From contig NZ_CP117256.1 in assembly GCF_003240565.2 (NCBI RefSeq), positions 1 to 64,000 of the forward strand: a stretch of 64,000 nt of DNA, read 5' to 3'. A program made the translations under genes and the position numbers. Positions within the stretch are counted from its first letter, which is position 1, and each line of letters starts with the position of its first letter. Under the pieces are notes generated by a model. It was given only the letters and a program-made list of their open reading frames with translations, made no database searches and was not told where the DNA came from. Source of the DNA: Rhizobium tumorigenes (GTDB taxonomy: Bacteria; Pseudomonadota; Alphaproteobacteria; Rhizobiales; Rhizobiaceae). Positions 53,243 through 62,377 of the stretch are shown here, in pieces.

Positions 53243-55653
53243 GGCTCGGAATCCCAGCCGCAGAACGCGCATAGCCAACCGGCGGGATTGTCCCCGTACC
53301 GCTCACGCAAACGCGCACATTCCTCGATTGTCTCTTTGCGCCCCGAGAGAACCTTGATGAGATCGGGCATGCCGCCTAGATCGAGGCCTGCGATGACGCT
53401 GTCGCTGCCATGCTTGATCAGAAATGTTCGCCGTTCCAGCGGCGTGTTGCGAATGAAGCTGAATTCCTTCGCGGTCAGCCCGAAGCGGACGACATAGCTT
53501 TCTTCGTCGGCCCGTGGATTGGGGAAGTGGATGTTGGTCGCGGATTGCTCGATCAATGTATGCGACGCCGGTGAGCGGGCAATATCGGCTGCGGATTGGG
53601 TTCCAAAGCCGACGATGCCATTGAGCTTCCTGATCGTCTTCATCTTGTCGACGATAAAGTCGCTGAAGACTGGATCCTTCAGCAATCGCCAACCTTCGTC
53701 CAGGAAGATCATGACCGGCCGGCCGTCGAGGAGCGCGTCCAATCGATGGAAAATATACATCAGTGCCGGCGTGCGCACCTCGTCGCTGTCGAGGATACTT
53801 GTCATGTCGAAACCAAAGATGTGGTGGTCGTCGAAAGACAGTACGTCGTGCGGCGCATTGAAGAGCCACGCCTTCTCGCCTTCCACCCAGGGTCTCAGAC
53901 GCGCATGAAGATCGTTGGGATCCGACCTTGACCGGCCGATCAGCAGCCCCGCGAGGTTCGCCAGATTACGCTGTGCTGCAGGCTCCTGCATCACGCGCAG
54001 GAGCGCGCGTTCCAGGATGTCTTCCTCCTCCTGATCGAAGTCCTTCGCTGCGCCCCGACGCAGCATGGCTTTCAGCAGTCGGAAGAGAAACTCTCGATTG
54101 GGACCCGTGTTGTCGAGCTGGAGCGGGTTGAAGCCCGTCGCCGTCCCGGGTGTCAGCACTTCATAGCTCCCGCTCATCGCCCGGACGAATATCTCCGCGC
54201 CGCGGTCCTTGTCGAAAAACACCGCTCGAGGGGTCGGCTTTACCCGAAATCCTTGCGCCAGAAGGAATGTCAGAACCACGGTCTTGCCGGAACCGGTCGG
54301 GCCGGTGACCAGAAAATGACCGATATCGCGGCGATGGAAGTTGAACCAGTAAGGGGTCTGGCTGGTCGTCTCGAGAACCGTGATAGGCGTGCCCCAATGG
54401 GTACCCTCCCGTTGTCCCGATGCGAAGTTATGCATCGAGGAGAGGCCTGAAAAATTGGCACTGGAAAGCAACGCCTTGCGGGCGATGTAAGAATGGTTTC
54501 CCGGAAGCTGCGCCCAGAACCCGGCCTCGAGATTGAGATCCTCGCGAAGCCAATTGATGTTCATGTCGGTGAGGCAGGCGCCGAGGTCAGAGACAGATTT
54601 GTTGAGGCCATCCAGATCTCGCGACAGGCAAAGCAAGGTCAGATGATGGAAGCCGAACACCGCCTCCTGATTCAGAAGGCTGTTCAAGGCAAAATCGATG
54701 TCGTTCTCGACGTCGCTGCCGGCTTCGTCGGACGCCGCAATCTGGCGCTTCAGCCGGCTGATACGCTCCTGTGCTATCGGTTTGTCGGTAATCGTGAAGG
54801 ACTGGGTGAGAACAAATTCGTGACTGACTTGCAACAGCCCGTCGAGCATGCCCGGACCTGTAAACGGCGGATATTCCTTGATTGAGAGCATCGCGCCGAA
54901 GCGATCGTCCGCCTTGGTGGATCCTTGTGCTTGTAAGGTTCTGCGGGAGAAGTGCAGGCGAGAGGTGCCAAGGAAGTTTGCAAGGCCCATTCGGGGCAGG
55001 CGCATCCGGCGGGGCACACCGCAGGTCAGCAGGATATTGAAGAATTCTGAGGGCTCGGAGTAAGGTTCCTCTTGGCGATAGGCAATGCCCAACGGCCTTG
55101 CCCCGTATTTGTGGAGGTCGCGAACCATATTTGCGACCAGCTCTTCCAGTTCCGCTATGGCCTCCCGCTGATCGAATGCTTCCGCCTGCCTGCCGCCGAT
55201 CTTGTCGATCAACTTCCGAAAGCGATCGCCCGCAGCCAATGCGCCGCGCAGTCCCGTGCGAATGACGCTCAAGTAGATCTCGTTGACGAACATCCGCTTG
55301 TTGCAAAGCTGTGCGCGGTATCGCCGATCGAGCAGAGACGCAAAAGGATCCTCGAACGCGCCATCGATCTCCGCTTCGACCCGGCGTCGTACAACCGTGG
55401 ACCAGACCGAAAATCGACTGGAGCCAAGTGCGCGGAGCATCGTGTTTTGAACGACCGAACGCATGTTGAGCTCGGCCTGATCCTCTGTCTGAAAGAACAG
55501 CCCGTCGAGTTTGATCACGGACAGGATGGCGCCGCTCTCGAGCTTGATCACTGTATCGGCGACATGGCGGACATAGGGAATATGCGTGGCCATGGGCCGC
55601 TCGCGATGCCCCACGATCCCAAATCCGAGTTCCTCGCGGATGACCTTCAGCAT
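53239..55653 (-). CDS. virB4: VirB4, channel ATPase
   Basis: An 804-residue ATPase. Walker A FLVTGPTGSGKTVVLTFL near residue 440, Walker B PVMIFLDEGWRLLKD near 640, and IRKLNGIVGFGTQSAADIAR; N-terminal CagE-type domain (FFQTEDQAELNMRSVVQNTM). Start set at MLKVIREELG (55653), five bases after the virB3 stop; an upstream ATG at 55686 overlaps virB3. It energises pilus assembly and transport. Confidence 0.96.
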   Translation of the reverse strand: MLKVIREELGFGIVGHRERPMATHIPYVRHVADTVIKLESGAILSVIKLDGLFFQTEDQAELNMRSVVQNTMLRALGSSRFSVWSTVVRRRVEAEIDGAFEDPFASLLDRRYRAQLCNKRMFVNEIYLSVIRTGLRGALAAGDRFRKLIDKIGGRQAEAFDQREAIAELEELVANMVRDLHKYGARPLGIAYRQEEPYSEPSEFFNILLTCGVPRRMRLPRMGLANFLGTSRLHFSRRTLQAQGSTKADDRFGAMLSIKEYPPFTGPGMLDGLLQVSHEFVLTQSFTITDKPIAQERISRLKRQIAASDEAGSDVENDIDFALNSLLNQEAVFGFHHLTLLCLSRDLDGLNKSVSDLGACLTDMNINWLREDLNLEAGFWAQLPGNHSYIARKALLSSANFSGLSSMHNFASGQREGTHWGTPITVLETTSQTPYWFNFHRRDIGHFLVTGPTGSGKTVVLTFLLAQGFRVKPTPRAVFFDKDRGAEIFVRAMSGSYEVLTPGTATGFNPLQLDNTGPNREFLFRLLKAMLRRGAAKDFDQEEEDILERALLRVMQEPAAQRNLANLAGLLIGRSRSDPNDLHARLRPWVEGEKAWLFNAPHDVLSFDDHHIFGFDMTSILDSDEVRTPALMYIFHRLDALLDGRPVMIFLDEGWRLLKDPVFSDFIVDKMKTIRKLNGIVGFGTQSAADIARSPASHTLIEQSATNIHFPNPRADEESYVVRFGLTAKEFSFIRNTPLERRTFLIKHGSDSVIAGLDLGGMPDLIKVLSGRKETIEECARLRERYGDNPAGWLCAFCGWDSEP

Positions 55654-55658
55654 GGTGT

Positions 55659-55958
55659 TCACGGCCCGTAGGAATTGGCGCCCCAAAAGGCCTTGTTTGC
55701 CGTCTTCGGCGTCAGGCGTGTTGAGACCTGGAGAACATCGAGGATCCGGCTATCCCACGAGCACAGGGTGAAAAGCATCGCATAGGCGCTCGGCGCAGTC
55801 AGCAATGCCCAGGCCTGATTGATGGCAAGCCAGGCGATAATGGTCAGCCCGGTAATCACAACAATGGCCATGTAGGGCACGCCCCAAAGGGTAGGCGAAC
55901 GCGTCAATCCGATGATCAACGGCGTGAGCGCCGGCTTTTCCGTTTCGAGAGCCATCAT
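55659..55958 (-). CDS. virB3: VirB3, small inner-membrane protein
   Basis: A 99-residue protein with two membrane helices (about residues 27-65, VPYMAIVVITGLTIIAWLAI) and the family ending (KTANKAFWGANSYGP). Its ATG shares the final A of the virB2 stop (TGATG). It helps VirB4 in pilin extraction. Confidence 0.93.
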   Translation of the reverse strand: MMALETEKPALTPLIIGLTRSPTLWGVPYMAIVVITGLTIIAWLAINQAWALLTAPSAYAMLFTLCSWDSRILDVLQVSTRLTPKTANKAFWGANSYGP

Positions 55959-56296
55959 CAGTTTCCCACGGTGCTGATCAACTGATCGACAATCGCCGGT
56001 GCGCCGAAGACGAGGCCGATGCCAAGGACGACAGCGCCGGCGGTGAACCAGCTGAGGCGGCCGGCAAAGGCCAGGAAACCGAGGCCGATCACCGCGATGA
56101 TGGCGACCAACCGTCCGAATGGTCCCGTTATGAAGTCCACGACAGCCTGGACGACTGTTTGCAGCGGCGCGAACGCCTGATTGGTCGCCTGGGCCATTGC
56201 AAGATCGGCGGCCACGCCTTGGGTCACCAAAACGATTGCGCACAGAGTGAGAAGCTTCAACGCGCGGGCTTGGTGGCGGGAAATACGGATGGTCAT
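55958..56296 (-). CDS. virB2: VirB2, major pilin
   Basis: A 112-residue pilin precursor. Long leader with TLCAIVLVTQGVAADLAMAQA as a probable cleavage zone, and mature part of two hydrophobic helices (TVVQAVVDFITGPFGRLVAI and WFTAGAVVLGIGLVFGAPAI). AGGAG lies 7 bases before the ATG. Confidence 0.94.
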   Translation of the reverse strand: MTIRISRHQARALKLLTLCAIVLVTQGVAADLAMAQATNQAFAPLQTVVQAVVDFITGPFGRLVAIIAVIGLGFLAFAGRLSWFTAGAVVLGIGLVFGAPAIVDQLISTVGN

Positions 56297-56311
56297 TGTT
56301 ATCTCCTTCGT

Positions 56312-57217
56312 TCAAAATTGCATGACGCCGCTGACAAATTTGGCGGCGCGGGACGTCCCGACATCAGACGAACTGGCTTGAGCGGGCCGCTGTCGAGGCG
56401 TGGTATTGATCACCAGGGATTTTGTGGGTCCTGAGAGGCCGAGTTGGTAATTGACCACCTCCGCGACATAGCGAACGGTCTCCCCATAGGGCGGTATACC
56501 GTTATGCTCATATATCCTGCCTTCGCCGGCATTGTAGGCGGCCGCGGCAAGAAGCGGATTGCCGAACCTGTCTATCAGCGACCGGAGATAGCGCATTCCG
56601 CCATCGATATTGGCAATGGGATCGCAGATATCGGCGACATCGAAACGTGCGGCGGTCTCGGGAACCAGTTGCATGGGGCCGCGAGCGCCTTTCGGACTGT
56701 TGCGCTGTCGGTTGAAGCGACTTTCAGTCCAAGCAATTGCCTCGGCGAAATCCGGATCGACGCCGTATCTCATCGCGCTGCGGGCAACCAGTCCCGCAAT
56801 CTCATCAGGCGAAAATCGCGATGGTCCACAAACTGACCCATCTTTGCGCGGCTCGAAAGACGAACTAACTTGGTCACTTCTCTGTTGCGCGATGGTCTTC
56901 GAGATCTGTCCCGACGCCAACTCTGGGTCGACGCTTCGAGAGTGGCGGAAGTGACCAAATATGTAACCTTTGCTGGACGCAGGCTGAGACCCCTCGCTCG
57001 CGACCGCGACGCCATTTTGATTGATCCGAAATTCGGCAGCGTCCTGATTGGTTTCTTGAGATAATGCAGCGCGGCCCCGGGCAAGGGACCCGTTCAGTCT
57101 CGGCGACGCCCAAATAAATCCCTTAAAATCAGCAGAAAATGCCGACTCAGTGGGCGTCGCACCGGCGTAGGAGGCGATCAGGACTGGCAGAAACAGCATT
57201 GGAAGCGCGATTCTCAC
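56312..57217 (-). CDS. virB1: VirB1, lytic transglycosylase
   Basis: A 301-residue secreted enzyme that opens peptidoglycan for the channel. Signal peptide MRIALPMLFLPVLIASYAG; catalytic domain at about residues 130-245 with AEAIAWTESRFNRQRNSPKG (Glu), GPMQLVPETAARF and LAAAAYNAGEGRIYEHNGIP. The N-terminal 100 residues after the leader are variable. GTG start with GGAG 7 bases upstream. First gene of the virB operon, divergent from the secreted-protein operon. Confidence 0.93.
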   Translation of the reverse strand: MRIALPMLFLPVLIASYAGATPTESAFSADFKGFIWASPRLNGSLARGRAALSQETNQDAAEFRINQNGVAVASEGSQPASSKGYIFGHFRHSRSVDPELASGQISKTIAQQRSDQVSSSFEPRKDGSVCGPSRFSPDEIAGLVARSAMRYGVDPDFAEAIAWTESRFNRQRNSPKGARGPMQLVPETAARFDVADICDPIANIDGGMRYLRSLIDRFGNPLLAAAAYNAGEGRIYEHNGIPPYGETVRYVAEVVNYQLGLSGPTKSLVINTTPRQRPAQASSSDVGTSRAAKFVSGVMQF

Positions 57218-57279
57218 GAGTTGCTCCTAAATGGAAATTTCAGCTGCGGGCCATTGAGAAGTCTGTCGTAATCCGCTAG

Positions 57280-57311
57280 TGTCAACTGACAGGCGGTAAC
57301 TGATTTAGTTA
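57280..57311. promoter_or_regulatory. Inverted repeats in the virB1/SNase divergent promoter
   Basis: TGTCA-AC-TGACA (57280-57291) and TAACT-GATTT-AGTTA (57297-57311) lie side by side in the 153-bp gap between two divergent operons. Both contain an AACTGA-like element. Candidate shared operator for transfer control. Confidence 0.45.
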
Positions 57312-57370
57312 GTGTTATCCTCAAAGCGGAAAATGTAAAGACCCGAAATAAAACTTTTGGCGGTGTTCCC

Positions 57371-58000
57371 GTGAAACCAAAATTAGTCACCCCTTCAAAG
57401 GCCGGCTTCCTGGGATTGGCTTTACTCGGTGTGGCGGTAGCACCGGCCCGCGCTGCGGGGAGCGTCGATGAAGCCTATGTCAGATCTCTCGCGGCACCGG
57501 GAAAGATGGTTTTGGTCATCGAGTATTATGATGGAAATCAGCAGGTCGTCGGTCGCCGGGGGTACGCGTCTGTCGCCGGTTTCAAGGCGGTATCGCCCCT
57601 CGATATTCGCGTCGACGACAAGGTTACGCTGCACCTGTACGGACTCGAGCCATGCCAAGGGGATATGGTCAACCGCCAGGAGAATTTCGCCGGCGCTTGC
57701 GCCGATTTCGCGACTGACCATCTGGCGGTCATGTTGCGGTCGCCGCGTGTGATTTATTGCCGTGCCTTCCTCTCGGAAGAAAAGGCACCCGTTCAGGACG
57801 CCACGTGTTTCGGCTACTACAATTATCCTGGAGCGCTCGATGACATCGCCAACTTCGAGGAACAGCTCGTTTCGCTCGGCGCACTCCGATTGTCCAAGAA
57901 GACGGATGGATCCTTGATGCGCCCCGACCTGGCGAAGGCCGAACAAATCGGACGAACGGGTTTCGGCATGTGGGGAGATCCAAGGAACAAAACACGATGA
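57371..58000 (+). CDS. Secreted protein, distantly SNase-like (1 of 3)
   Basis: A 209-residue secreted protein with signal peptide (ending VAPARAAG). The middle (VDDKVTLHLYGLEPCQG, then an acidic part, and QIGRTGFGMWGDP at the end) follows the order of staphylococcal-nuclease folds, but the LYGLEPCQ motif does not keep the catalytic R-x-x-GID-E pattern. Several Cys residues (PC, AC, YC, TC) suggest disulphides. Start is a GTG with weak support. The stop overlaps the next start (ATGA), and the operon diverges from virB1. Confidence 0.7.
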   Translation: MKPKLVTPSKAGFLGLALLGVAVAPARAAGSVDEAYVRSLAAPGKMVLVIEYYDGNQQVVGRRGYASVAGFKAVSPLDIRVDDKVTLHLYGLEPCQGDMVNRQENFAGACADFATDHLAVMLRSPRVIYCRAFLSEEKAPVQDATCFGYYNYPGALDDIANFEEQLVSLGALRLSKKTDGSLMRPDLAKAEQIGRTGFGMWGDPRNKTR

Positions 58001-58539
58001 TAGGTCGCTTATGGCTGCTGGCGATGGGAAGCATGGTAGCGCTCTTTGCGCCTTGCTTTGGCGCACCTGGGTATTTCGATCTGCGAAGCGATGTCACACT
58101 GGAAGGCGGCGAGAGCTGGTCCGATCGAGGGCAGAGGTTTCGCCTCTACGGTGTGCAATCTTGCATCCGGGGCACCACGTTTATAAACAGATCGGGCCAG
58201 CGCCGGGATTGCGGCGATGCATCGATGGCGGTGTTTGCTGCCTTCATCAAGGATACCCATCCGCAATGCGCGCCTGTGGTGCGGGTTGGGGCCCTGTCCT
58301 ATGTCGTCTGCTTCTCGACGGTGGGCACACAGACTATCGACCTTGCCACTGCCCTGATCAGCGAGGGCTATGCCTTCGCCGCCCTGGATGCCAACGGCCT
58401 GCCGATCAATTCTTCCTATGCCGTCGCAGAGCAGGACGCCAAACGACGCAAGGCCGGTCTCTGGCAGTTCCCCGATGTTCAGCATCCATCCCTGCTGCTC
58501 AGTCATGCCGCAAATATTAAGGGGGAGAATCAGCCTTGA
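57997..58539 (+). CDS. Secreted SNase-like protein (2 of 3)
   Basis: A 180-residue protein with a signal peptide (MIGRLWLLAMGSMVALFAPC then FG). RGQRFRLYGVQSCIRGTTF parallels the SNase strand VRLxGIDxPE, but Asp and Glu are replaced by Gln and Arg. The end KRRKAGLWQFPDV keeps the A-x-x-A-x-x-G-x-W box of the family. So the fold is probably kept without catalysis. It starts by ATGA overlap with the previous gene. Confidence 0.78.
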   Translation: MIGRLWLLAMGSMVALFAPCFGAPGYFDLRSDVTLEGGESWSDRGQRFRLYGVQSCIRGTTFINRSGQRRDCGDASMAVFAAFIKDTHPQCAPVVRVGALSYVVCFSTVGTQTIDLATALISEGYAFAALDANGLPINSSYAVAEQDAKRRKAGLWQFPDVQHPSLLLSHAANIKGENQP

Positions 58540-59219
58540 TGAAACCTTCGTCCACGCTTCTGGTGTCAGTGCTCATGGTGTCGACGCCGGCGATTGCAGC
58601 CGATTGGTTGGCACCCCCTTTTGAAACACGGGCAAGTGCTCCGCCTCCGGTTCGCTATCCGGTCATCGAGGGACAAGTTTCCGTCGTTGATGGTCGAACG
58701 CTTTGGTATCCTCAGGCCTCCACGACAGTTCGCCTCTCGGGGATAGACACATGCGAATTGCCGCAGTGGGCGTTCAAAGCCGAGGCTTCGAAGCCGGCAG
58801 ACGACGCTGCTCTAATCCCCTTGCCGTGTGGCGCGCTGGCGAAGGCGTGGTTGACGCGGGCCGCCCGGGGAGCGGTCGTTCGGTGCAAGGGCGTCTCCTA
58901 CGATACGCAGGGAACTCTTGGGGCCCGTTGCAGTGTCCAGGGACATGATCTCGGCCTCGAAATGCTTCGTGTCGGCTGGGCGCGCACGACGGAGCCTGCA
59001 TCCGGATCCTACGCGCAGGCTCAGCGTATCGCCATGGCATCGCACTATGGCCTGTGGTCCAGTTTGGTCCTGGATATGAACGAGTGGCGGCGCAAGGCAA
59101 TCGATCGAACCTCAGCGCGTCGGCCGCTCGCCGACATGCACCTGCTGGCAGAACGGGAGAGTGAAATATCACCACCCTTTGCCGACGCTCGCCGCCTTCC
59201 TCGAAGAACCGATCGCTGA
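58539..59219 (+). CDS. Secreted SNase-like nuclease (3 of 3)
   Basis: A 226-residue protein with signal peptide (MKPSSTLLVSVLMVSTPAIA then AD). SVVDGRTLWYPQAST then TVRLSGIDTCELPQWAFKAE carries the catalytic Arg, Asp and Glu of thermonucleases, AKAWLTR follows, and HYGLWSSLV closes the family box. It is the only one of the three with the full motif and could cut nucleic acid in the periplasm or medium. The ATG shares its A with the previous stop. Confidence 0.82.
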   Translation: MKPSSTLLVSVLMVSTPAIAADWLAPPFETRASAPPPVRYPVIEGQVSVVDGRTLWYPQASTTVRLSGIDTCELPQWAFKAEASKPADDAALIPLPCGALAKAWLTRAARGAVVRCKGVSYDTQGTLGARCSVQGHDLGLEMLRVGWARTTEPASGSYAQAQRIAMASHYGLWSSLVLDMNEWRRKAIDRTSARRPLADMHLLAERESEISPPFADARRLPRRTDR

Positions 59220-59236
59220 ATTATGAGGAGGTGCCA

Positions 59237-59788
59237 ATGGCCAGCCGTCTTATCGCTTTCGCTCTTCTGATGGTCTCTTTGTTGATGTCGCACGAAGCCC
59301 GATCGAGCGATTGGGGATGCGAAGTGCTGTTGTGTGCGGCCTCGTCCGATCCGTCATGGCACAGCGTCTCGGAGTGCCATCCGCCGATGGAAAAGCTGAT
59401 TTCGGCGATGAAGAGCCCGGGATTTGCGTGGCCGACTTGTCCAGAGGGTGGATCCGGCAAGCCAGGATATGAGGCCTACGCGGATTGCCCTGTCGGGACG
59501 TCGCCCGCCGCGTTGCCTGACATCGGCGACAATCACGGTGCCGATAGTGCCAAGTCACAGTGCATGCGCACGGTAACCTCGTGCAGAGGCAGCTCGTTGG
59601 TCCAAGACAGTGACGGCAAGAGGAGAGCATCGGCAGGGGACGGGACAACGCGCGTCTACCGCAAGGGGAATAGCTGCATCTTTGACGAATATTCCGTCCG
59701 ACCCCGGCGGCGCCAGCCATACTATTTTTATATTCTGGACGAGGAGACGAAAACGTCGAAACGCCATTTTTTCGATCTCGATCGTTAG
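59237..59788 (+). CDS. Secreted Cys-rich protein linked to the T4SS
   Basis: A 183-residue protein with signal peptide (MASRLIAFALLMVSLLMSHE then ARSS-D) and at least nine Cys in the mature part (WGCEVLLC, SECHPP, PTCPE, ADCPVG, QCMRTVTSC, SCIFDE). The early WGCEVLLCAASSDPSW segment resembles small proteins found beside virB clusters of rhizobial plasmids; no function is known. GAGGAGG lies 6 bases before the ATG at 59237. Last gene of the four-gene secreted operon. Confidence 0.7.
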   Translation: MASRLIAFALLMVSLLMSHEARSSDWGCEVLLCAASSDPSWHSVSECHPPMEKLISAMKSPGFAWPTCPEGGSGKPGYEAYADCPVGTSPAALPDIGDNHGADSAKSQCMRTVTSCRGSSLVQDSDGKRRASAGDGTTRVYRKGNSCIFDEYSVRPRRRQPYYFYILDEETKTSKRHFFDLDR

Positions 59789-60201
59789 CGACGGTCTTGC
59801 CGGAGTTCCTTTGACGCCGGTGCGGCGCGAGCCTGTGGCCCGCTTCGCTCCCAGCGAGCCGAGGAAAGATCGTTCGGACAAGGTGTTTGCCGCTCACGCT
59901 GTTGGCTTGGACATCGCGCTCGTTACCAACACTGAGCTCGACTATTTTGTCTGTCTGGAACGACGCTTGGAAACCTGGACAGGCTGCCACAATATGCGAA
60001 GACGTCGACCTTCTGGCGGACAGCGCTGCTTGGCGGCCACGACAAAAGAAGCCGTTAAGGGCTTGTGGTAACAGGCCATCGTAACCAGACGTGCCTCTGC
60101 GGTCTGAGGGGGACCGATGGCAATTCGGTGGTATCTGTCGGCGCGCGTGTCGCGCTCATCGCAATGAGCCGCGTCTAAAAGAGCACGCGAGCCGTGTCGG
60201 C
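59789..60201. other. Intergenic stretch after the secreted operon
   Basis: About 410 bp with no supported gene; open frames here lack ribosome-binding sites. No clear terminator hairpin with T-tract is visible. Confidence 0.4.
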
Positions 60202-60531
60202 CTAACTCTCCAATGTGCCCCGGATAACCTTATCGCTCCGGATCGCCGCCGATAGGACGAAGGCCAACGTCTGCTCATCCTGGTCAAGCTCTGCAAGCTG
60301 GGAAATGGCCATGAGGTAGGCAAGCGCCTTGTCGGTAAAGGTCGAGCCTATGGGAGCCCAACGCAACAACTGTAGGCGGATTTGCAGTTCTGCCGAGACG
60401 CACTCGGCCCATTCGGCGGGCGGCTCCTTTTGATTGATCGCCCGGTCTTTGATTTCCTGCATCCTGATGGCGATTTCGCGGTGCATTTTGATGAGTGACG
60501 CAAGTTCCCTGTTCGATTTTTGATCTGTCAT
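60202..60531 (-). CDS. Hypothetical protein, 109 residues
   Basis: Not recognised. A helical, soluble protein (LASLIKMHREIAIRMQEIKD, then AISQLAELDQDEQTLAFVLS). AAGGA lies 6 bases upstream of the ATG, so expression is credible. It is divergent from the XRE gene at 60677 with 145 bp between, so the two may share a promoter region. Confidence 0.6.
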   Translation of the reverse strand: MTDQKSNRELASLIKMHREIAIRMQEIKDRAINQKEPPAEWAECVSAELQIRLQLLRWAPIGSTFTDKALAYLMAISQLAELDQDEQTLAFVLSAAIRSDKVIRGTLES

Positions 60532-60676
60532 CTTGTCCTTTCTCCTTTCCAGGTCTTGATCGCTTTTCGGGCATCAGCGGAAAAACTTCATGTCTGCTGT
60601 GATCACCCGCCCGATGCAGATAGCCAAGCGGCGGGAAATTCATGTATGAATCGCTCGTTGGTCGAGGCGAGTGTTA

Positions 60677-61153
60677 ATGAAGACGGAATTGGAAAATTAC
60701 ATTGAAGAGGCTGGTCTCGTTGCAACGGATGACCCAAAAATAGACCGGCCGGTCTACAGGCGACCGGGCTTCAATGAACTTTTGACACCTGATGAACTCG
60801 ACCAGAGAATTGTCGCAGCGCTCCAGGAGGCGCGGGTGTCGAGAAATCTGACGCGAGCCGAGTTGGCAATTCTATTTGGCTCTGCCCCTGCCGCCTATGG
60901 ACGGTATGAAAACGGCATTACGAAACTGACGGCAACGCGCATTATTCAGCTATGCGAGGTTCTTAGAATCGTACCCGACGATCTGTTTTTCAATGCGGCA
61001 CCGCATCTGTGGGGGGACGATCCGGAAGAGGTACAAAAGCGCCGCCGCATTACGAAACTAGCCCAGCAGTTGCCGCCGGACAGCCTTGAGACCGTGACCA
61101 CCTTGCTGGAGGCGATGCTAGCGTTACGAAACACCTCTCCTCAGTCAAAATAG
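60677..61153 (+). CDS. XRE-family helix-turn-helix regulator
   Basis: A 158-residue protein. The helix-turn-helix region is at about residues 45-105: LQEARVSRNLTRAELAILFG then APAAYGRYENGITKLTATRI. N-terminal 40 residues include a Pro-rich segment (IDRPVYRRPGFNELL). Start at 60677 with GAGG 9 bases upstream; an upstream GTG at 60671 is possible. Such proteins often repress conjugation genes; here it stands between the T4SS region and the quorum-sensing block. Confidence 0.82.
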   Translation: MKTELENYIEEAGLVATDDPKIDRPVYRRPGFNELLTPDELDQRIVAALQEARVSRNLTRAELAILFGSAPAAYGRYENGITKLTATRIIQLCEVLRIVPDDLFFNAAPHLWGDDPEEVQKRRRITKLAQQLPPDSLETVTTLLEAMLALRNTSPQSK

Positions 61154-61439
61154 GCATTGTCGGACCGGGATCTTTGGCAAACGCTATCGCCACCGACAGA
61201 AGCCAATCGGAAAAACCGTAAAAATGTTGGCATATTCTTAACAGTATCGATTTACGTTTCGTCTTGCACCCCTTTGTATTGCGTCGGTGCCCAGCCAGTA
61301 GTTGACGCTTGCCGCCCTGCCGACCAGCTTGGCGGCAAGCGCCAGTTCTCCCTCGCCGGTTCATCAGTCTCAGCTGTCGCCCTTTGTGCCGGGCAGGCCT
61401 TCAAGCGGAGTTCCATTGAAGCGCGACCGAGGCTATCCG

Positions 61440-61871
61440 TCAAAGTTCAACGGAAAAAGTGGCCAGCAATGATATGAATTTGGGGCGCATTTTCTGGGGA
61501 ATCGCCATGAAGGCATCAACAAGCCTTTGACCCTCGTCTGTGGCCACAAAGTCTTCCCGCATGGCCGCTTTGCGATCGAGCTCTGTGCTGCTTGCTTCCG
61601 GGTGCGCCAATGTTTCAAAGAAATATGTGATCGGTACGCCAAGCGTCCCGGCAAACCGATAGAGGATGGCCGAGCTGACCCTGTTCGTACCCCGCTCGTA
61701 TTTCTGAATTTGCTGGAAGGAAACGCCGACGGAGGCACCCAGAGCCGTTTGCGATATACGCAACTGCTGGCGTCGCTTTTTAATGCGTTTGCCGACCACA
61801 CGATCGATCTGACTTTGGTCATCCGTGGACCGGACTGGCCGCACGGCGTTCGAATTTCGAGTTTGCTCCAT
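61440..61871 (-). CDS. XRE-family regulator, PraR/SinR-like
   Basis: A 143-residue regulator of the rhizobial PraR/SinR-like type: VVGKRIKKRRQQLRISQTAL then GVSFQQIQKYERGTNRVSSA (the helix-turn-helix, residues 26-70), LGVPITYFFET, and a short C-terminal helix (LVDAFMAIPQKMRPKFISLL) as in the family. In R. leguminosarum PraR represses quorum-sensing genes. GGGAG lies 6 bases before the ATG. It is downstream of the luxR-luxI-small gene run on the same strand, separated by 281 bp. Confidence 0.86.
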   Translation of the reverse strand: MEQTRNSNAVRPVRSTDDQSQIDRVVGKRIKKRRQQLRISQTALGASVGVSFQQIQKYERGTNRVSSAILYRFAGTLGVPITYFFETLAHPEASSTELDRKAAMREDFVATDEGQRLVDAFMAIPQKMRPKFISLLATFSVEL

Positions 61872-62105
61872 GAGACGCTCCCACTTGCCAGATGTCTGGC
61901 ATTAAGAGCCGGGGAGTTAGAAAGACCTTCGGCGGCCCCCCGTGGACTTTAGCGCAAGCGCCTCTTGCATGCTCCACAGGCTCCCCGACCGAGAATGGTC
62001 GCGAAGAATTGCTCATGTGCGTTGTACCGAATGGGGTTTCTACGCCCCGGGACGATCTTCGTCCTGGTTGAATTCTACCAACGCGTTTCACTTTTGCAAA
62101 GAACT

Positions 62106-62122
62106 TTAAGACAATGTCTTAA
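62106..62122. promoter_or_regulatory. 17-bp palindrome upstream of the PraR-like gene
   Basis: TTAAGACA-A-TGTCTTAA, two perfect 8-bp arms, in the 281-bp gap between the small gene and the XRE gene. Good candidate for a regulator-binding site, possibly autoregulatory. Confidence 0.6.
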
Positions 62123-62152
62123 CACTAACGTAGGAAGCGGAGGAGCGGTCTG

Positions 62153-62365
62153 TTACTGCCGGCTGCGCTTCTTCATTTCCTGCTCAGCTTCGATTACGAG
62201 CATTCGCAGGAGATATCGGATGAAATGCAAGTCGGTCGCCGGCGGATAGCGGTGACAGGTTTCATCGGCGATCTTCAGCAAGGCGGATGTCTCCAAGTAA
62301 ATCATCTCAACTATAAAGCTGGTGGCATCGGCAGATCCCATCAGCGATTTCTTCGGCCGTACCAC
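62153..62365 (-). CDS. Small protein downstream of luxI (CinS-like position)
   Basis: A 70-residue protein starting at GTG, or 62 residues from an ATG at 62341 (MGSADATSFIVEMIYL). It is mostly helical: FIVEMIYLETSALLKIADET, then FIRYLLRMLVIEAEQEMKK. It follows luxI by 12 bp, so co-transcription is likely. In R. leguminosarum the small gene cinS sits right after cinI and encodes an antirepressor of PraR. Position and size match; sequence likeness to CinS cannot be judged here. Confidence 0.6.
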   Translation of the reverse strand: MVRPKKSLMGSADATSFIVEMIYLETSALLKIADETCHRYPPATDLHFIRYLLRMLVIEAEQEMKKRSRQ

Positions 62366-62377
62366 TGCCCGTCTCCG

